Below are positions 11,868-22,825 of a stretch of DNA of 64,000 nucleotides, piece by piece; the stretch's first letter is position 1; every line of letters starts with the position of its first letter. The translations under genes and the position numbers were made by a program. Under the pieces are notes generated by a model. That model saw only the letters and a list, made by a program, of their open reading frames with translations, had not been told where the DNA came from and searched no databases. Source of the stretch: Hyparrhenia diplandra (Eukaryota > Streptophyta > Magnoliopsida > Poales > Poaceae); contig JADLZK010006507.1 in NCBI GenBank assembly GCA_015847255.1, forward strand, positions 186,001-250,000. The letters run 5' to 3'.

Positions 11868-13576
11868 TCTCTGAACAAGCCACATACGGCCTTTATAGCG
11901 CCTCTGCTCCTTCCGGTGAATATATATTAATGTCATTAGCATGGACAAATATTAGAGGATGAGACAGACAGAACAGGAAAAGAGAAGAAGAGACAAAACC
12001 ATGAGGCGTGTAGGAATTTGAGGCTGGAAACAGGCATGCGCGGACCTTGTCCGAGAAATTGCAAATGTAGATCCTATGGTTTAACAATATCCTGGGCCTC
12101 GGCAGATCTCTCAGGATAACAACCGACAATTCAGAGACAGTGGGGTTGAGAATGGTTATCCAGCCGGCACCAAATGGCCGCTGGCAGGCCAATCCGGGCA
12201 CTGTGTAGAGTGTCGACACTGGTGTTGCGACGTGTGAGAGCTCTTGGAGGTGGCAGCAGCCAGCGACAGCAGCCATTAGCTAGCTCTGCTGCTCAAACTA
12301 GAGCACTGGGCTGGTCGGGTGTGTTGTGGTGGGCATCGAACGCCCAACCTAGCTCTCCTTGGTTGGTTCTGGCTCTGACGCTTAGGCTGATGTTTGGAGT
12401 TCGATCTCTGGTTCTGACAGAAACAACGACATCCATAGTGTCCACGGTTCTTGTCTGCCATTTTTTTTAAATTTTCGAACAAAAAACATTTTGACACAAA
12501 CAATTGAGGAGCTTTGCTCAAACTGCTACATGATTGAAACTGTGCTGCTATTTCTGAATTGGCTACAGAACACAGAAGGAATCAGAAACACTGCAGACAG
12601 CTGGTAACACCCAATTATGTTGAGAATCACATTTTGTACAAGAACGACAAAGACCCATTATATTATTATATTATCTAAAATGGTGACCCATCTACAAACA
12701 TTCATATGTGCACAGTTGGTAAATACCCAACAAGAAACTTTAGGCTCCAGAGGATTACCCGCTTTTCTCTTCCTTAAACGAAGGGATGACCGAACTCCCT
12801 AGCGAAGAAAGAGACCTTAAAGAAAAGCCGTAGATAGAGTCCTTGGTACATCCTAACAGGCCAACTTCTCTAAATCATTCTGTGGATAACAAGATGACAT
12901 ATTGAGATGCACGTTGTATGACCTGTTAGGATATGGTTACTAGTGCAAACAAAGGCAACAGGTATTACAAAAAAAAAAATATTCCCAATCATAAAAACTG
13001 ACCCCAATGACAAAGATGCTACCATGGAAAGGTTCAGACAACTTGAACAAGGATATGTTGCTATATGAACAGATATAACAGTGAAATAGAAGTTGCAAGC
13101 AGTAAGGTACCCAGGAGGATTTCCCAAGACACAAAGTCCCAGCTGATTGTTGCTTTGTCGATGTATCTTTTAGTAGCAGCAATAATGGTACTCTTGTTGA
13201 ACAAATGATTTCTCTATTTACCTCTTGGTATAGCGTTCAGACCCAATTTTCCAATCGAGATATATGCCACTAGTTCTGCATCTAAAGTTGACAACCAAGG
13301 TGCACTCTGTTTGAACTATAATCCTGTATTCTGGTGTCCCTAGAAACTTGTTCTGAGTAAAGCAGGGCCAAGTGCAAATTTAGCAGAGTACCTCAAACAT
13401 GCACATGGTTGATTGCACCACAACAATTAACAAGCAGGTCAGCCTCTCCATGCAAAGTACAGTCCTAACATAATTCACCCAAAACAAAGCAACTGATAAA
13501 TACAAGCAATACGAGAGAAGAATGGGGTGGGTACTTGGGCTATAGAAGGCAAGCAGGGGAGTATGAGCAAGGGTCA
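11868..13576 (+). ncRNA. candidate 21-PHAS precursor, unit 2 (decayed site)
   Basis: TATAAATA at 11838-11845 with CCAAT at 11809. The site at 12011-12030 begins TAGGAATTTGAGGC but lacks two bases in the part that pairs with the miRNA seed. The conserved GAATGGTTATCCAGCCGGC block is at 12150. The 3' portion (12900-13560) resembles 29100-29300 and 61320-61570. Probably a copy that has lost its trigger. Confidence 0.5.
12011..12030 (+). promoter_or_regulatory. degenerate miR2118-like site, unit 2
   Basis: TAGGAATTTGAGGCTGGAAA: the 5' 14 bases follow the consensus, then a 2-nt deletion disrupts seed pairing. Confidence 0.4.
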
Positions 13577-13584
13577 CAGCGTAC

Positions 13585-13626
13585 CGCCTTCGAGGGGATG
13601 GCAGCGACGGGCACCAGCGGCGCCAT
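13585..13626 (-). pseudogene. orphan first exon (MAPLVPVAAIPSKA)
   Basis: On the minus strand a CCCTAACCCTAGCCGCCGCC leader precedes ATG at 13626, 14 codons, then GTACGC as a possible splice donor. Upstream, a minus-strand CTATAAATAC lies at 13726-13735. Promoter and leader are duplicated at 15385-15484, next to an H15-domain ORF. This copy has no downstream exons, so it is a fragment. Confidence 0.45.
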
Positions 13627-13978
13627 GGCGGGCGGCGGCGGCTAGGGTTAGGGCAGAGAGCATGAGCTTTCGGGTGTTACCCCTTTAATTTTTTTTATTA
13701 AGATTCAACTGATTACATGCTCCTTGTATTTATAGTCCGAGAGAGACATGCATTTAAAGAAATCTCCTATTTTATTCCCTAAATAATTATTACTTAACGA
13801 TGAAGTGGAGGATGACGACGGACTGCAGCGGCGCGCATGCGCGAAAGCACTGGCGGCGGCGCTGCATGCGTGCATGCCTGGCCCATCGGGCCCCCTTTGT
13901 TGTTGTGTGACATCAGTGAACAATACTATCTCTAAACAAGCCACACACCGACTTGACATATAGCGCCTCACTTGTTGA
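13627..13978. repeat. direct repeat copy A (gene promoter joined to PHAS leader)
   Basis: About 350 bp, well over 85% identical by eye to 15385-15733. It joins a minus-strand promoter and 5' leader to the first 60 bp of an array-unit leader (GTGAACAATACTATCTC...). The pair flanks 1.4 kb containing the SINE and the H15 fragment. Confidence 0.8.
13916..13978 (+). ncRNA. truncated PHAS leader, unit 3 fragment
   Basis: Only the leader (CAATACTATCTCTAAACAAG ... TAGCGCCTC) remains; the TATA box and miR2118-like site are absent. Confidence 0.45.
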
Positions 13979-14405
13979 CGTTCCCCGCCATGGTGGAAAT
14001 CCGAGGGACGCCCAAAGCATGATGTCATCGTCGGAGTTCAATGAGTGTATGATCATGCTGATATATATGGTGGTGCTCGTGGGGGCGTCGTTGTTGTCAT
14101 GATGTTGTGGTGAGCAACATCAATGGTGACGTCGGGCGACATCGTTGCAAGGTTGATGATAGAGGTAGCGATTGTCTGTCGGGTAACATGGACTTGTCTG
14201 GTGATTGTGGAGCGGGTGATGTTTTGATCTGCGAAGGTGTTGACACCGTTGGTGTCCATGGCGCTAGGGACGTCGAGGTTGAGGTCAGTGTTTTGCTCTT
14301 GATGGTAATGGCGTTGCTGCTCCTGGTATTCTCGATGTCAGAGATCATGTTGTTGGTGACTGGGGAACTTATTTGTGCCATTGTAGTAGCCGGGACCTGT
14401 AGGCC
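13979..14405. other. spacer without recognised gene
   Basis: Moderately GC-rich, with overlapping short ORFs on both strands and no domain I recognise. It may be distal sequence of the H15-domain gene fragment to its right. Confidence 0.3.
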
Positions 14406-14692
14406 TTTTTTTGAGAATTACACATTACAACGCAGACACTCAGAACACGCATGCACACTCATCCCTATGAATACACGTTCGCAAACCCTACCCCTATGAG
14501 CACCCGGTAGAACTGAAGATTCCTGAAGTCACCATTGGCGCCTCGTCGTCGATGGGAACGTCGCATACCACTGATTGCATAACGCCGGTAAATCCTAGGA
14601 AAATCCCAAGAAAAGGTGCGAACACTAGGATTTGAACCCTGGTGGGTAGCGTCCCACTTGACCGTCCTACCATTCAACTACAAGCCAAGGCT
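14406..14692 (-). mobile_element. Au-type SINE
   Basis: The minus strand begins with a tRNA-like head (A-box-like TAGTTGAATGGT near 14680; B box GGTTCAAATCC at 14628-14638) and ends ...TGTGTAATTCTCAAAAAAA at 14406. This layout matches grass Au SINEs, RNA polymerase III-derived elements mobilised by LINE enzymes. It interrupts the tail of the H15 fragment. Confidence 0.75.
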
Positions 14693-14956
14693 TTTAGTCG
14701 AACAACTGGTGGACGTCGGTGGTGGCCTCCTGACCGATCTACGACAATGGGGGCGTCCTTGGTGTGGGAGTGCCCGGTGCTTGCCATGTCGATAGTTGTG
14801 GATGGGACGACATTGGCGGCGCCACGGGAAGCACCATAGTCATCGGTGGCACCCGTGGTAGGGCGTCGTCGAGGGGAGGTCATCCAGCTTGATGTGCTCG
14901 TTGCTTGAGGTGCCAATGATCGCGTTGTTGTGGGCGCCGGTGTCGTTGGAGTGATG

Positions 14957-15274
14957 TCATAGGCGCGCACCTCGGATAGCATCACCACGAGCTGCGGCAT
15001 TTGCTGCTAGCGTGTCGTCGAGGTTGAGGAGGTAGTTGTTGCCGAGGAGGGCGAGCACGCTGTTGCCCTTCATGCAGGCGAGGTGGCCTACAAGGATGGC
15101 GTTGTGTTGGACCGGGAGGCTAGAGCCGTACCTCGTGTTGATATAGTCGGAGATCGCAGCCTTGCCTGAGTCATCCTCGAATATGAGCGCGCGGAGTGCC
15201 TCCATGATTATCTCCGGGTAGGACGGCAGTAGGGTGGCCACCGAATCTTGACGGTGATGGTGGTCGGAAGGCAT
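14957..15274 (-). CDS. linker-histone (H15) domain protein, truncated
   Basis: A 105-residue ORF from ATG at 15274. Residues about 17-85 match the globular H1/H5 (H15) fold: LPSYPEIIMEALRAL, GKAAISDYINTRYG, SSLPVQHNAILVGHLACM, and NNYLL. Such domains bind nucleosomal linker DNA; in plants they occur in H1, HMGA and Single-Myb-Histone proteins. No lysine-rich tail or AT-hook follows; the frame ends at 14957 and an overlapping frame (15000-14674) runs into a SINE. A minus-strand TATA-like CTATAAATAC is at 15475-15484. Probably a captured fragment. Confidence 0.55.
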   Translation of the reverse strand: MPSDHHHRQDSVATLLPSYPEIIMEALRALIFEDDSGKAAISDYINTRYGSSLPVQHNAILVGHLACMKGNSVLALLGNNYLLNLDDTLAANAAARGDAIRGARL

Positions 15275-15384
15275 CGTGGTGGGAATCGTCTTGGTCTCCA
15301 GATACCAGCTGTCACAGCCGCCTTTGAGGGGGCGGCGGCGACGGTCGCGGGCGGCGTGGGCGGCGCGCGCAGGGGAGGGCAGGC

Positions 15385-15733
15385 GGCGGCGGCTAGGGTT
15401 AGGGTAGAGAGCCTGACCTTTCGGGTGTTACCCTTTAATTTTTCTGATTAAGATTCAATTGATTACACGCCCTTGTATTTATAGTCCGAGAGAGACTTGC
15501 ATCTAAAGAAATCTCCTATTTTATTCCCTAAATAGTTATTATTTGAAGATGAAGCGAAGGATGACGACGGACTGCAGTAGCGCGCATGCGGTGAGCAGCA
15601 CTGGCGGCGGCGCCTAGGCCCTAGCATGCGTGCATGCCTGGCCTATTGGGCCCCCTTTTTTGGGGTGTGACATCAAGTGAACAATACTACCTCTAAACAA
15701 GCCACACACCAACTTGATATATAGCGCCTCTCC
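15385..15733. repeat. direct repeat copy B
   Basis: Partner of 13627-13978. Here the PHAS leader at its right end continues into a full unit with a miR2118-like site. Confidence 0.8.
15475..15484 (-). promoter_or_regulatory. TATA box of the H15 gene fragment
   Basis: CTATAAATAC on the minus strand, about 200 bp upstream of the ATG; the duplicate copy is at 13726-13735. Confidence 0.5.
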
Positions 15734-16550
15734 TTTCAGTGAATATATATTAGTGTTAGCATAGACAAACGAATAATAGGATGAGACAGCATACGAAAAA
15801 TGGAGGGGGAAAATGAGGCATGGGAATTTGAGACTCCAGGAAGGAGCTATACACTTTCCTCTTGGTTGCTACTACAACTATGGGTCCCATGGTTTAACAA
15901 CGCCCTCCCCACCGGAAGCTCCAACTTTGGATCCAGCGGTTTAACAACATGCTGGCCACGGGCTGGTCTCTTCTGGTCACGGCCAGCCTGAAAGAGCCTA
16001 TTTCAGAGACCATGGAGAATTGGGGATGCCAATGGTTATCCTGTCGGACCGTGCACTGCAGAGTTGTGGCTTGAGCCAGTGCTCAGGGAGTGGTAGCAGG
16101 CATTAGCGCTGCTGCTCAAACTAGGCTCTACGGTGTGTTGTAGGCTTCAAATCGCCCTTTGCTCAAACTGCTTCATGATTCAAACTGCTGCTATTTTCTG
16201 GATTGGCAAACAGAAACTCGAGCTATTTATTTGTACTACCTATTCAATGATTTGTTCTACCCATTACATATACGATCTCTACCAAGTTCCCTCTGTCCTG
16301 CTGCTAACAATAACAATATGGTAGCAAAAACTGTCGGGCAATGCTAAGGTACAAACTTTACTTGCTGCTAGGATGTAATACTTCTAATAAATCTGAGTCA
16401 TTGATTTTTTTAGTCTTTTAAACTAATAATTAATAAAAGAGTTTTGCTATTTATCTGTCAACAGATTTTCTTTGCCTTCTATCTGTTGCATTTTGGACCG
16501 TCCATTTGCTTTGAGATCGGTGCTGTGTATTGGGTGTTAGTGGGTCCGAT
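15677..16550 (+). ncRNA. candidate 21-PHAS precursor, unit 4 (own TATA lost)
   Basis: The leader starts at about 15677 directly after the H15-gene upstream region, so the usual CCAAT and TATA are missing. Site at 15821-15842, phase start 15833. The body matches other units (TTTAACAACATGCTGGCC, GCTGCTGCTCAAACTAGGC, TTCATGATTCAAACTGCTGC). Transcription may depend on the divergent H15 promoter. Confidence 0.5.
15821..15842 (+). promoter_or_regulatory. miR2118-like target site, unit 4
   Basis: GGAATTTGAGACTCCAGGAA core; differences from pairing at the second base, the TT pair, and bases 13, 15 and 16. Confidence 0.5.
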
Positions 16551-16785
16551 GTTCGTTAGTCAGGTCCGGCACAGTGCACCCGCTAACAGTGAACGGACCG
16601 GTGAAGCCTCTATCCTCTTCTCGCCCGGGCGCAGCGGCGCACATTTCCGAGCATGACGCCCACATGTCGAAGGCCACGGTGGGTCAGTCCTCATGGCCGC
16701 GGTCGGTGAAGGCCCGTGCGAGGTCGCTCGAGCGGCAGCGCGGGTCGCGACTGGATGAGGTCCCTGAGCAGTGGCACAGGTTGCT
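16550..16785. other. unidentified GC-rich sequence left of the CACTA element
   Basis: Continuous with 17851-18640 once the CACTA insertion and one GCT duplicate are removed. It may be a gene fragment: GTCGGCAG/GTAGCTTCC at about 17930 looks like a splice donor. No domain recognised. Confidence 0.3.
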
Positions 16786-17850
16786 CACTACTACAAAAAT
16801 GATTTTCGATGGCAGACTTTTTTTATTTTCCGTGGCGGACATTAACTCCGCCACGGAGCTAGGGTCACGGTTAATCGACCTATTTTCCGTGGCGGGCAAA
16901 TGTCCGCCACGCAAAATCGATAACCGTGGCGGTTTCTTACAATGCCCGCCACGGTTAATAAATAAAAAAATAAAATCCAGTTTGAAACCCTATCGGTCAG
17001 GCCCAGATCCGGGCACGTTGTGGGGTTCGCCGCCGCCGGCCAGGACGCTACTGCCGCCCGGCCCGCTCGCCGCCACCGGCCAGCACGCCACTACTCGGAG
17101 GAGGCCGAGGAGGCGGATCCGCCCACGCTCGGCCACCGGATCGCGCCCGCGCTTCGCCCGCCGGATCCCGCGCTCGGCCGCCGCCGCGCTGAGGAGAGGC
17201 GGGATCCACCGCCCGGGGCCGGATCCGCCACCGGCGCGGTCGATGGAGAGGATCCGACGAGCGCCGCCGCCTCGGCCGCCTTGGAGCCGCGCCGCCGTCC
17301 CGCCGTGGAGCCGCGCCGCCTTGCCCGGGAGCGCCGCCACGGTTCCGCCCGAGGCGCGATCCGCCCGGCCCCGCAGCGCCCGCCGCCGGATGACTGGCGA
17401 CGGGATGGGCCGCGCTGGAGGGGCGCGCTTAGCCCCGAGATGGGGAGAGGGCGTGGCGTCGGGGAGCGGCGAGTGGGGGAGGGGGCACGGTGGCGGCGTC
17501 GGGGAGAGGTGGCGAGTGGCGGAGGGGGCGTGGTGGCTTCGGGCGCGGTCGAGAGGAGGCGAGTCATTTTTTCGTTGGGAGGAGGCGGCGGTGGCTTGGG
17601 TGGGTGAACGACGAGTGAGTGACTAGGGTTTACGGCATTCTGTATATATATGCGAACTTGTTAGTGGGCTGGGTGGGCCGCTGGACTGGGCCTAATTTAC
17701 CATGGCGGGCATTTTAGAAAAACCGCCAACCGTGGCGGACATTGCCCTGCTGGGGGGCTGCCACGCCAACTATTTTGCGTGGCGGTTTTCTAAATGCCCG
17801 CCACGGAAAATAAAAAATAAACACCATGCAAGTTCAATTCTGTAGTAGTG
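16786..17850. mobile_element. non-autonomous CACTA (En/Spm) DNA transposon
   Basis: Starts CACTACTACAAAAATG and ends TTCTGTAGTAGTG, inverted termini of CACTA type, flanked by the 3-bp duplication GCT (16783-16785, 17851-17853). Sub-terminal motifs such as CCGTGGCGG and GCCCGCCACGG repeat in both orientations near both ends. No transposase. The interior 16990-17620 is very GC-rich with overlapping ORFs on both strands, possibly a captured gene fragment. Confidence 0.92.
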
Positions 17851-18644
17851 GCTCTGGGTGAGCTCCCCGAAAAGCACGGACGGCGGCCATCTCCAACAAC
17901 AAGGGCGCAGGCCGCCATTGCTAGAGGTCGGCAGGTAGCTTCCTACGACACACAATGTCCGTTGATTTGAGCTCTGTTGTTTGGGGTAATTTGGTTCAGT
18001 AGATCTAGTTCTGTAGTTATTTAATTTATTGTTCTAGAATTTGATGGTACGTTGGATGTATTTGTGTTTCAAGTCCATGGAAGATAGAGTCGTCTTGCTT
18101 TTGCCTCACCTGGACAGGCGTTGTCTTGCCGGAGTAGTCTTTTATGTGTCGGATTTGCGTTGTGTGTCGTCGCTTCTTCCTGGCCAAGGCAGATGACGAG
18201 CGACCGGGCGCTGTCTCAAGGTGCTCGGTGGCTCAGCTGTCTTGGATCTTGCAGCATGGGGGAAACAAAGCAATCAGCCAGGGATGGAAGGAGAGAGAGG
18301 AACCAGACATTCCAATGTTTGTTTGATTTTTAGCAAGTAGTGATGGTACTGACATGTTTTTTCAACTTCTGTATTTGACCCAAAAAGTAAAGTAGGATAG
18401 GTTGTTAATTCAACAACTGTAAGTTTCTCATTGCCAGCGTTGTTGGAGGTTGACGAGGAAATAGTTAATGCTTCTATGGATATTCAGACTTAGTATATGT
18501 ATGTCATGTTGCCCTAAACCCTAAACCCTCATTCACTGCATTGATGTCATCAGGTTTTCACAAAGAAATTTGTCTTAGTTATCCTAAGAGCAAAAGATTG
18601 GTTTCTTCTTTTTATTGATCAGTGGCTAGAAGGCCTTGTGTAAT
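17851..18644. other. unidentified sequence right of the CACTA element
   Basis: Continuation of 16550-16785. Includes CCCTAAACCCTAAACCCTC at 18512-18530. No gene recognised. Confidence 0.3.
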
Positions 18645-18757
18645 CTTTTTAATCTTTTTTTTTTTCGTTTTACGTTTCCTGAGTTGTACCGGTTGAATTC
18701 TTTGTTTTAATTCAATAAAATTCCAGTAGAGGCGCAAGCCCCTCCTGTTTTCCTTAA
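18645..18757 (+). mobile_element. truncated LINE 3' end
   Basis: T-rich stretch, then AATTCAATAAAATTCCAGTA, GGCGCAAGCCCCTCCTG and an A-tail. The same tail occurs at 29497-29610 and 62614-62737. Confidence 0.6.
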
Positions 18758-20030
18758 AAAAATGGATGTCATCCAAACAAAACTAAAAGCTTCCTTGATT
18801 TAGCATCAACAAAGATCAGATCAAGCACAAGGTATAACTGAAGAAAAATAAATCAAAAAAATTACAGGTTTGAGCTAAGGAATATATTATCTACGATAGC
18901 TATATAGACATTGTGATGGACCAATATGACAAAAAAAGAAGAAAAATGATGGTTTGAATACATTATAACAATACACAAGGCTATAGATGGATTCATTAAA
19001 TAGTAGCCTCTCCTCCCCTACCTCGTCTCGTTGCCACCGGAACAGGTCACCAGTAGGGTGACAGCGGCGGCAGGCCCCTGCTCTCATTTGAGGTGCCAAG
19101 GTGGCACGGGGCTGCAGCGGGTCGACACGCTGTGTGACCTCATCGGACTGTATGGGGGCTTGACAGGGATGTCTATCCACGGCTGCAGCAATGCCGGCCA
19201 GGGCTCGGGCTGGCATAGGGGGCGGCAGTGGTGGGATCTGTTCCTCTCAGTCATCCCTATCCTCCTAGCTTGCATCGTCGTCGGTGTCGGCCTAGGTTGC
19301 ATCAGAGCCTGGGCAGCCAGATCCATGGCTGCAATGGTGGAGGCAAAGACGTTGGTTGGGGTTCGGGGAGGCGGAGCTTCCCCCCTCACCCCCTTCCTCA
19401 TCGGCAGCGTTGTGCCGGCCTAGAGCACCCGAGTGGCTGGTTCTGTGGTCCCCGTGGGCGGATTTAGAGCCACGGTGGCTGGATTAGGTTAGGTTCTCCC
19501 TAGCTGGGAGGCACGCCGACCAGTAGTGGTTGTGATGGCAGCAGTAGGAGCTCGTGTAGATGCGGGGGGCAGCAGCTGGTTATTTCCTTTGCGTGCCTCC
19601 TCCCTCACGACAAATCAGGCTGCGTACGGTCGACCGTTTGTGGTGTCAATGACGAAGGAATAAGGTCGGAAGGAGGGCATTCGCATCTACTGTCTGTAAA
19701 GGGCAACTGTTTGGTAGGACGGTATGCCAGTTGAGCCCACAAAGTGGTAAGGAAGCTAATGTGGGAAGCGCCCACGAAGTTGGCATGGATCAGGCCGGCA
19801 TGGGATGGTCTTGCATTGTGGTGTCCGCTGCGGCATGAGGTGGCATTCTGACCGACAGCTGGAGGACCTGCGTGACACTTTTCTTTGGTGAGGCAACTAG
19901 GTCCGGGAGCTTCGGTGTGCGTGCATTGTGTTTGCGTTTTCATGGATCGCTGTAATAACGAAAAGCTATATGCATTGTCCGAGGAAACTGTGGAAAAGAC
20001 AAACAATAAGATGACAAACCTCCTATATTT
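18758..20030. repeat. GC-rich dispersed module, copy 1
   Basis: Homologous to 29611-31205 and partly to 62738-63185. Landmarks are GGCTATAGATGGATTCATTA (about 18980), GCGGCGGCAGGCCCCT (19063) and TCCACGGCTGCAGC (19175). Each copy follows the same LINE tail. No conserved ORF; class unknown. Confidence 0.65.
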
Positions 20031-20140
20031 TCCTACCACGTATATTAGTTTCTTTCAATGATGGGTCTGTATTTACACCGCGAAACTGTCTCACAAAGTA
20101 CGCATAAATGAGTTGTGTACCAATCATCAAAACCCATCTC

Positions 20141-20151
20141 AATATATATGG
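20141..20151 (+). promoter_or_regulatory. degenerate TATA box, unit 5
   Basis: AATATATATGG replaces TATAAATATGG. Confidence 0.4.
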
Positions 20152-20165
20152 CACCGCGCACCCAT

Positions 20166-20771
20166 GAACAATACTATGTCTGAACAAATATGAGAGAATG
20201 AGACAGACAAAGCAAGAAAAGGAAAGAAAAGACAACCATGAGGCATGAGAATTTGAGGCACCAGGAAGGAGGCATACACTGATTTTTACTCAGCTAGTAG
20301 ATGATGTTAGGATTACAGCCCGCATTTCAGAGCTAGTGGGGTTTAGAATGGTTCTCCAGCCGGCGCCATATGGACGCTGGCCTGCCAATCAGTTGCGATC
20401 GTGAGAGACCTCCTGGCGGTGGCAGCAACCAGCGGCTTCAGGCACTAGCTTGCTCGATCTGCTTCTCAAACTAAGGCATAGGTCATGTGCACTCTCATAG
20501 TTAGATTGATGTTGGGAGTTCAATCTCTAGTCCTCACACAAACATCGACGTCCGTAGTGTCCATGGTTCTCTGTCATGAAGCAGTTAGACACAAACTTCA
20601 ACAGGAATATGTTACTAAAACGTTGGAATGATTTCTCGGTTTACCTGTTGGTTTAGGGTTCAGACCCAATTTTCCAGTCGAGATACCCCACTACTTCTGC
20701 ATCTAAACCGGTTCAACCCAGTTCCACTCAATCCCCTATCCAAACATGGATTTATCTTGGTCGGACCTGTT
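20166..20771 (+). ncRNA. candidate 21-PHAS precursor, unit 5, cut by Copia 1
   Basis: Short-leader sub-family shared with units 7 and 16: CCAAT at 20120 lies 21 bp, not 29 bp, before the TATA-like AATATATATGG (20141). Site at 20246-20267, phase start 20258. The unit is interrupted at 20771 by Copia 1 and resumes at 26201 (CCATCTCACCAAAACCCTCA), as judged against the uninterrupted copy at 53960-54010. Confidence 0.6.
20246..20267 (+). promoter_or_regulatory. miR2118-like target site, unit 5
   Basis: AGAATTTGAGGCACCAGGAA core; as the main type with one further change (A for G) at base 3. Confidence 0.6.
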
Positions 20772-21185
20772 TGTTGGAACGAGAACGTCGAGATCATGCT
20801 GGAACAGCGTGCTGGAACGTCGACGACGAACGACGTCGTGGTGACCACAAACCCCGGCGAGTAGATGTAAGCGCGGAAGATGAACAATGCACAAGAGAAC
20901 AACGATATGTTGCTGCAAATCTCGCAGCCTTCAACGACCTCCACGACTCTTTTTTTTATAGGCTTTGATCATTACAAGACTCCCACGCCCGACGAAGTCG
21001 GTGCGTGACGCCGTTACACCGCGGCGGCGCCTCATGCGCCCGGACCGCGACATGGCGCGTTCAACCATCTAGACTCCGGGTAGATTACGATCAGGCATGT
21101 CACCAATCGTATCTCCCTCTAACTAACTCCAAACGCTAACTGGATGAAAGATTACAAGACTCTTAGTGCAACAAATTGGCTAACA
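20772..21185 (-). repeat. 3' LTR of Copia 1
   Basis: 414 bp, TGTTGGAACGAG...TTGGCTAACA; pairs with 25787-26200 with scattered differences. Confidence 0.93.
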
Positions 21186-21210
21186 AATCACCGCCTAATC
21201 TTGTTGCACG

Positions 21211-22700
21211 TTAACCATTACCAAGAGCACTTCTAAGTTCTATGAACCTAACCCGACCGAGCGACTTTGTGAAGATGTCTGCCAGCTGCTCCGCTGTGCC
21301 CACATGATCTACCTCCACCTTTCCTTCCTCGATGCACTGTCGAAGAAAATGATACCTCGTGTCTATATGTTTGCTTCTGTCATGATACACGGGGTTCTTG
21401 CTCAGCGCAATAGCGGACATATTGTCCATCAACAGCTTCACTGGTGCCTCTTTCACTCCCAACATGTTAGCGATGAGTCGGCTTAACCACACACCTTGAC
21501 AGGCCGCTGCTGCTGCTGCCACATATTCAGCCTCACACGAAGACAATGCCACAATTCGTTACTTGTGTGAAGCCCAGGTCACCATGTTGCCTCCAAGGAA
21601 GTACACCACCCCCTGTGGTGCTCTTTCTGTCTTCCACATCTCCTGCGAAATCACTATCACTGAATCCCAACAGTAATGGTTTCAGTTCAGCTCCCTTGAT
21701 ATACTTGCAACCATAACCGATGGTGCCTTTCAGGTATCTTAGCATACGCTTAACAACAGTCCAATGAGATTTATTTGGAGCCTCCATATATCTACTGACC
21801 ACCCCAACTGCAAATGCCAAGTCTGGTCTAGTATTAACAATGTACCGAAGACTCCCAATTATGCTCCTATATTCAGTCACCTTCACAGCTTCTCCCTCCT
21901 TGCTCTTGTAGAGTTTCAGTCTTTGTTCCATGGGTGTGTCACAGGGATTGCAACCTGCCATACCCGATGTCTCCAAGATCTTCTTGGCATAGGAATTCTG
22001 ACTGATGGTGATCCCTTCTTCCTCCTGCTTTACCTCTATTCCAAGGTAGTAGCTAAGCAAACCAAGGTCACTCATACTGAACCTGTTCATCATCTCCCTT
22101 TTGAACACTTCGATGTCACTTCTGTTTGGTCCTGAGATGATCAAGTCGTCCACATAAACCCCTACAATGAGAAAGGACTGTTTGCTGTTTCTTCTATAGA
22201 GAGCATGATCCATCTTTGCTTTTCACAAAACCGAGTGCCAACAACTCTTGATCGAGTTTGGCGTTCTGGGCCCTAGGTGCCTGCCGAGACCATACAAGGC
22301 TTTTACGAGTTTCAACACCTTGTCACCGGTGCCAACAATGAAACACCGGAGGCTGCTTCACATAAACGGTTTTGAGAGAGATCTCCATTCAAAAGCAGAC
22401 TTGGCGTCCATATGGTGTACCTCCCATCCACCTTGAGCTGCCAAAGCCAACAGCACCCTCCTTTGTTTCTATTCTAGCCACCGGTGCAAATACTTCCTCA
22501 AAATCCACCCCTTGTACTTGTGCATAGCCCTTGGCCACCAATCGTGCTTTGTGCTTCACTATATTTCCTTCTGGATCCTTCTTAACTTTAAACACCCATT
22601 TTAGGCCGATGGCCTTCTGATTGCTTGGCAAAGTACTGACTTCCCAAGTCTTGTTTGCTTCGATGGCTTGCATCTCCTCTGCATAGCCTTCCTCCGGCAA
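21211..22700 (-). pseudogene. Copia 1 reverse transcriptase and RNase H, frameshifted
   Basis: RT start at 22700-22389 (ANKTWEVSTLPSNQKAIGLK, DFEEVFAPVARIET); palm at 22213-21533 with FLIVGVYVDDLIISG (catalytic YVDD) and LLSYYLGIEVKQ; RNase H at 21552-21211 with ALSSCEAEYVAAAAAACQG and DNMSAIALSKNPVYHDRSK. Frame breaks lie between 22389 and 22213 and near 21560. An almost unbroken equivalent exists in Copia 2 (36372-37865). Confidence 0.9.
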
Positions 22701-22825
22701 GCTTACGAGATAGCCTCGCTCAAGCGAACTTGGTTCTTACGCAGCTACTAAAGCAGATGCTGCTTGTATTCTAACGCACTGGTTCGATTGATTCCAACAA
22801 CTCGGCAACAATCTATAACGAAGGG

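Noticed and set aside
14620..14692. tRNA gene-like sequence
   Set aside because: A and B boxes belong to the tRNA-derived head of a SINE; no cloverleaf with anticodon arm seen.
16335..16455. Possible MITE (GCTAAGGTACAAACTTTAC ... GAGTTTTGCTATTTATC)
   Set aside because: The ends do not form an inverted repeat and no target duplication was found.
16574..17626. 350-codon plus-strand ORF
   Set aside because: It starts outside and ends inside a CACTA element, crosses the terminal repeat, and is very GC-rich with open frames on both strands; no domain.
18512..18530. Telomere-type CCCTAAA repeat
   Set aside because: Fewer than three repeats; interstitial, no telomere or subtelomere context.
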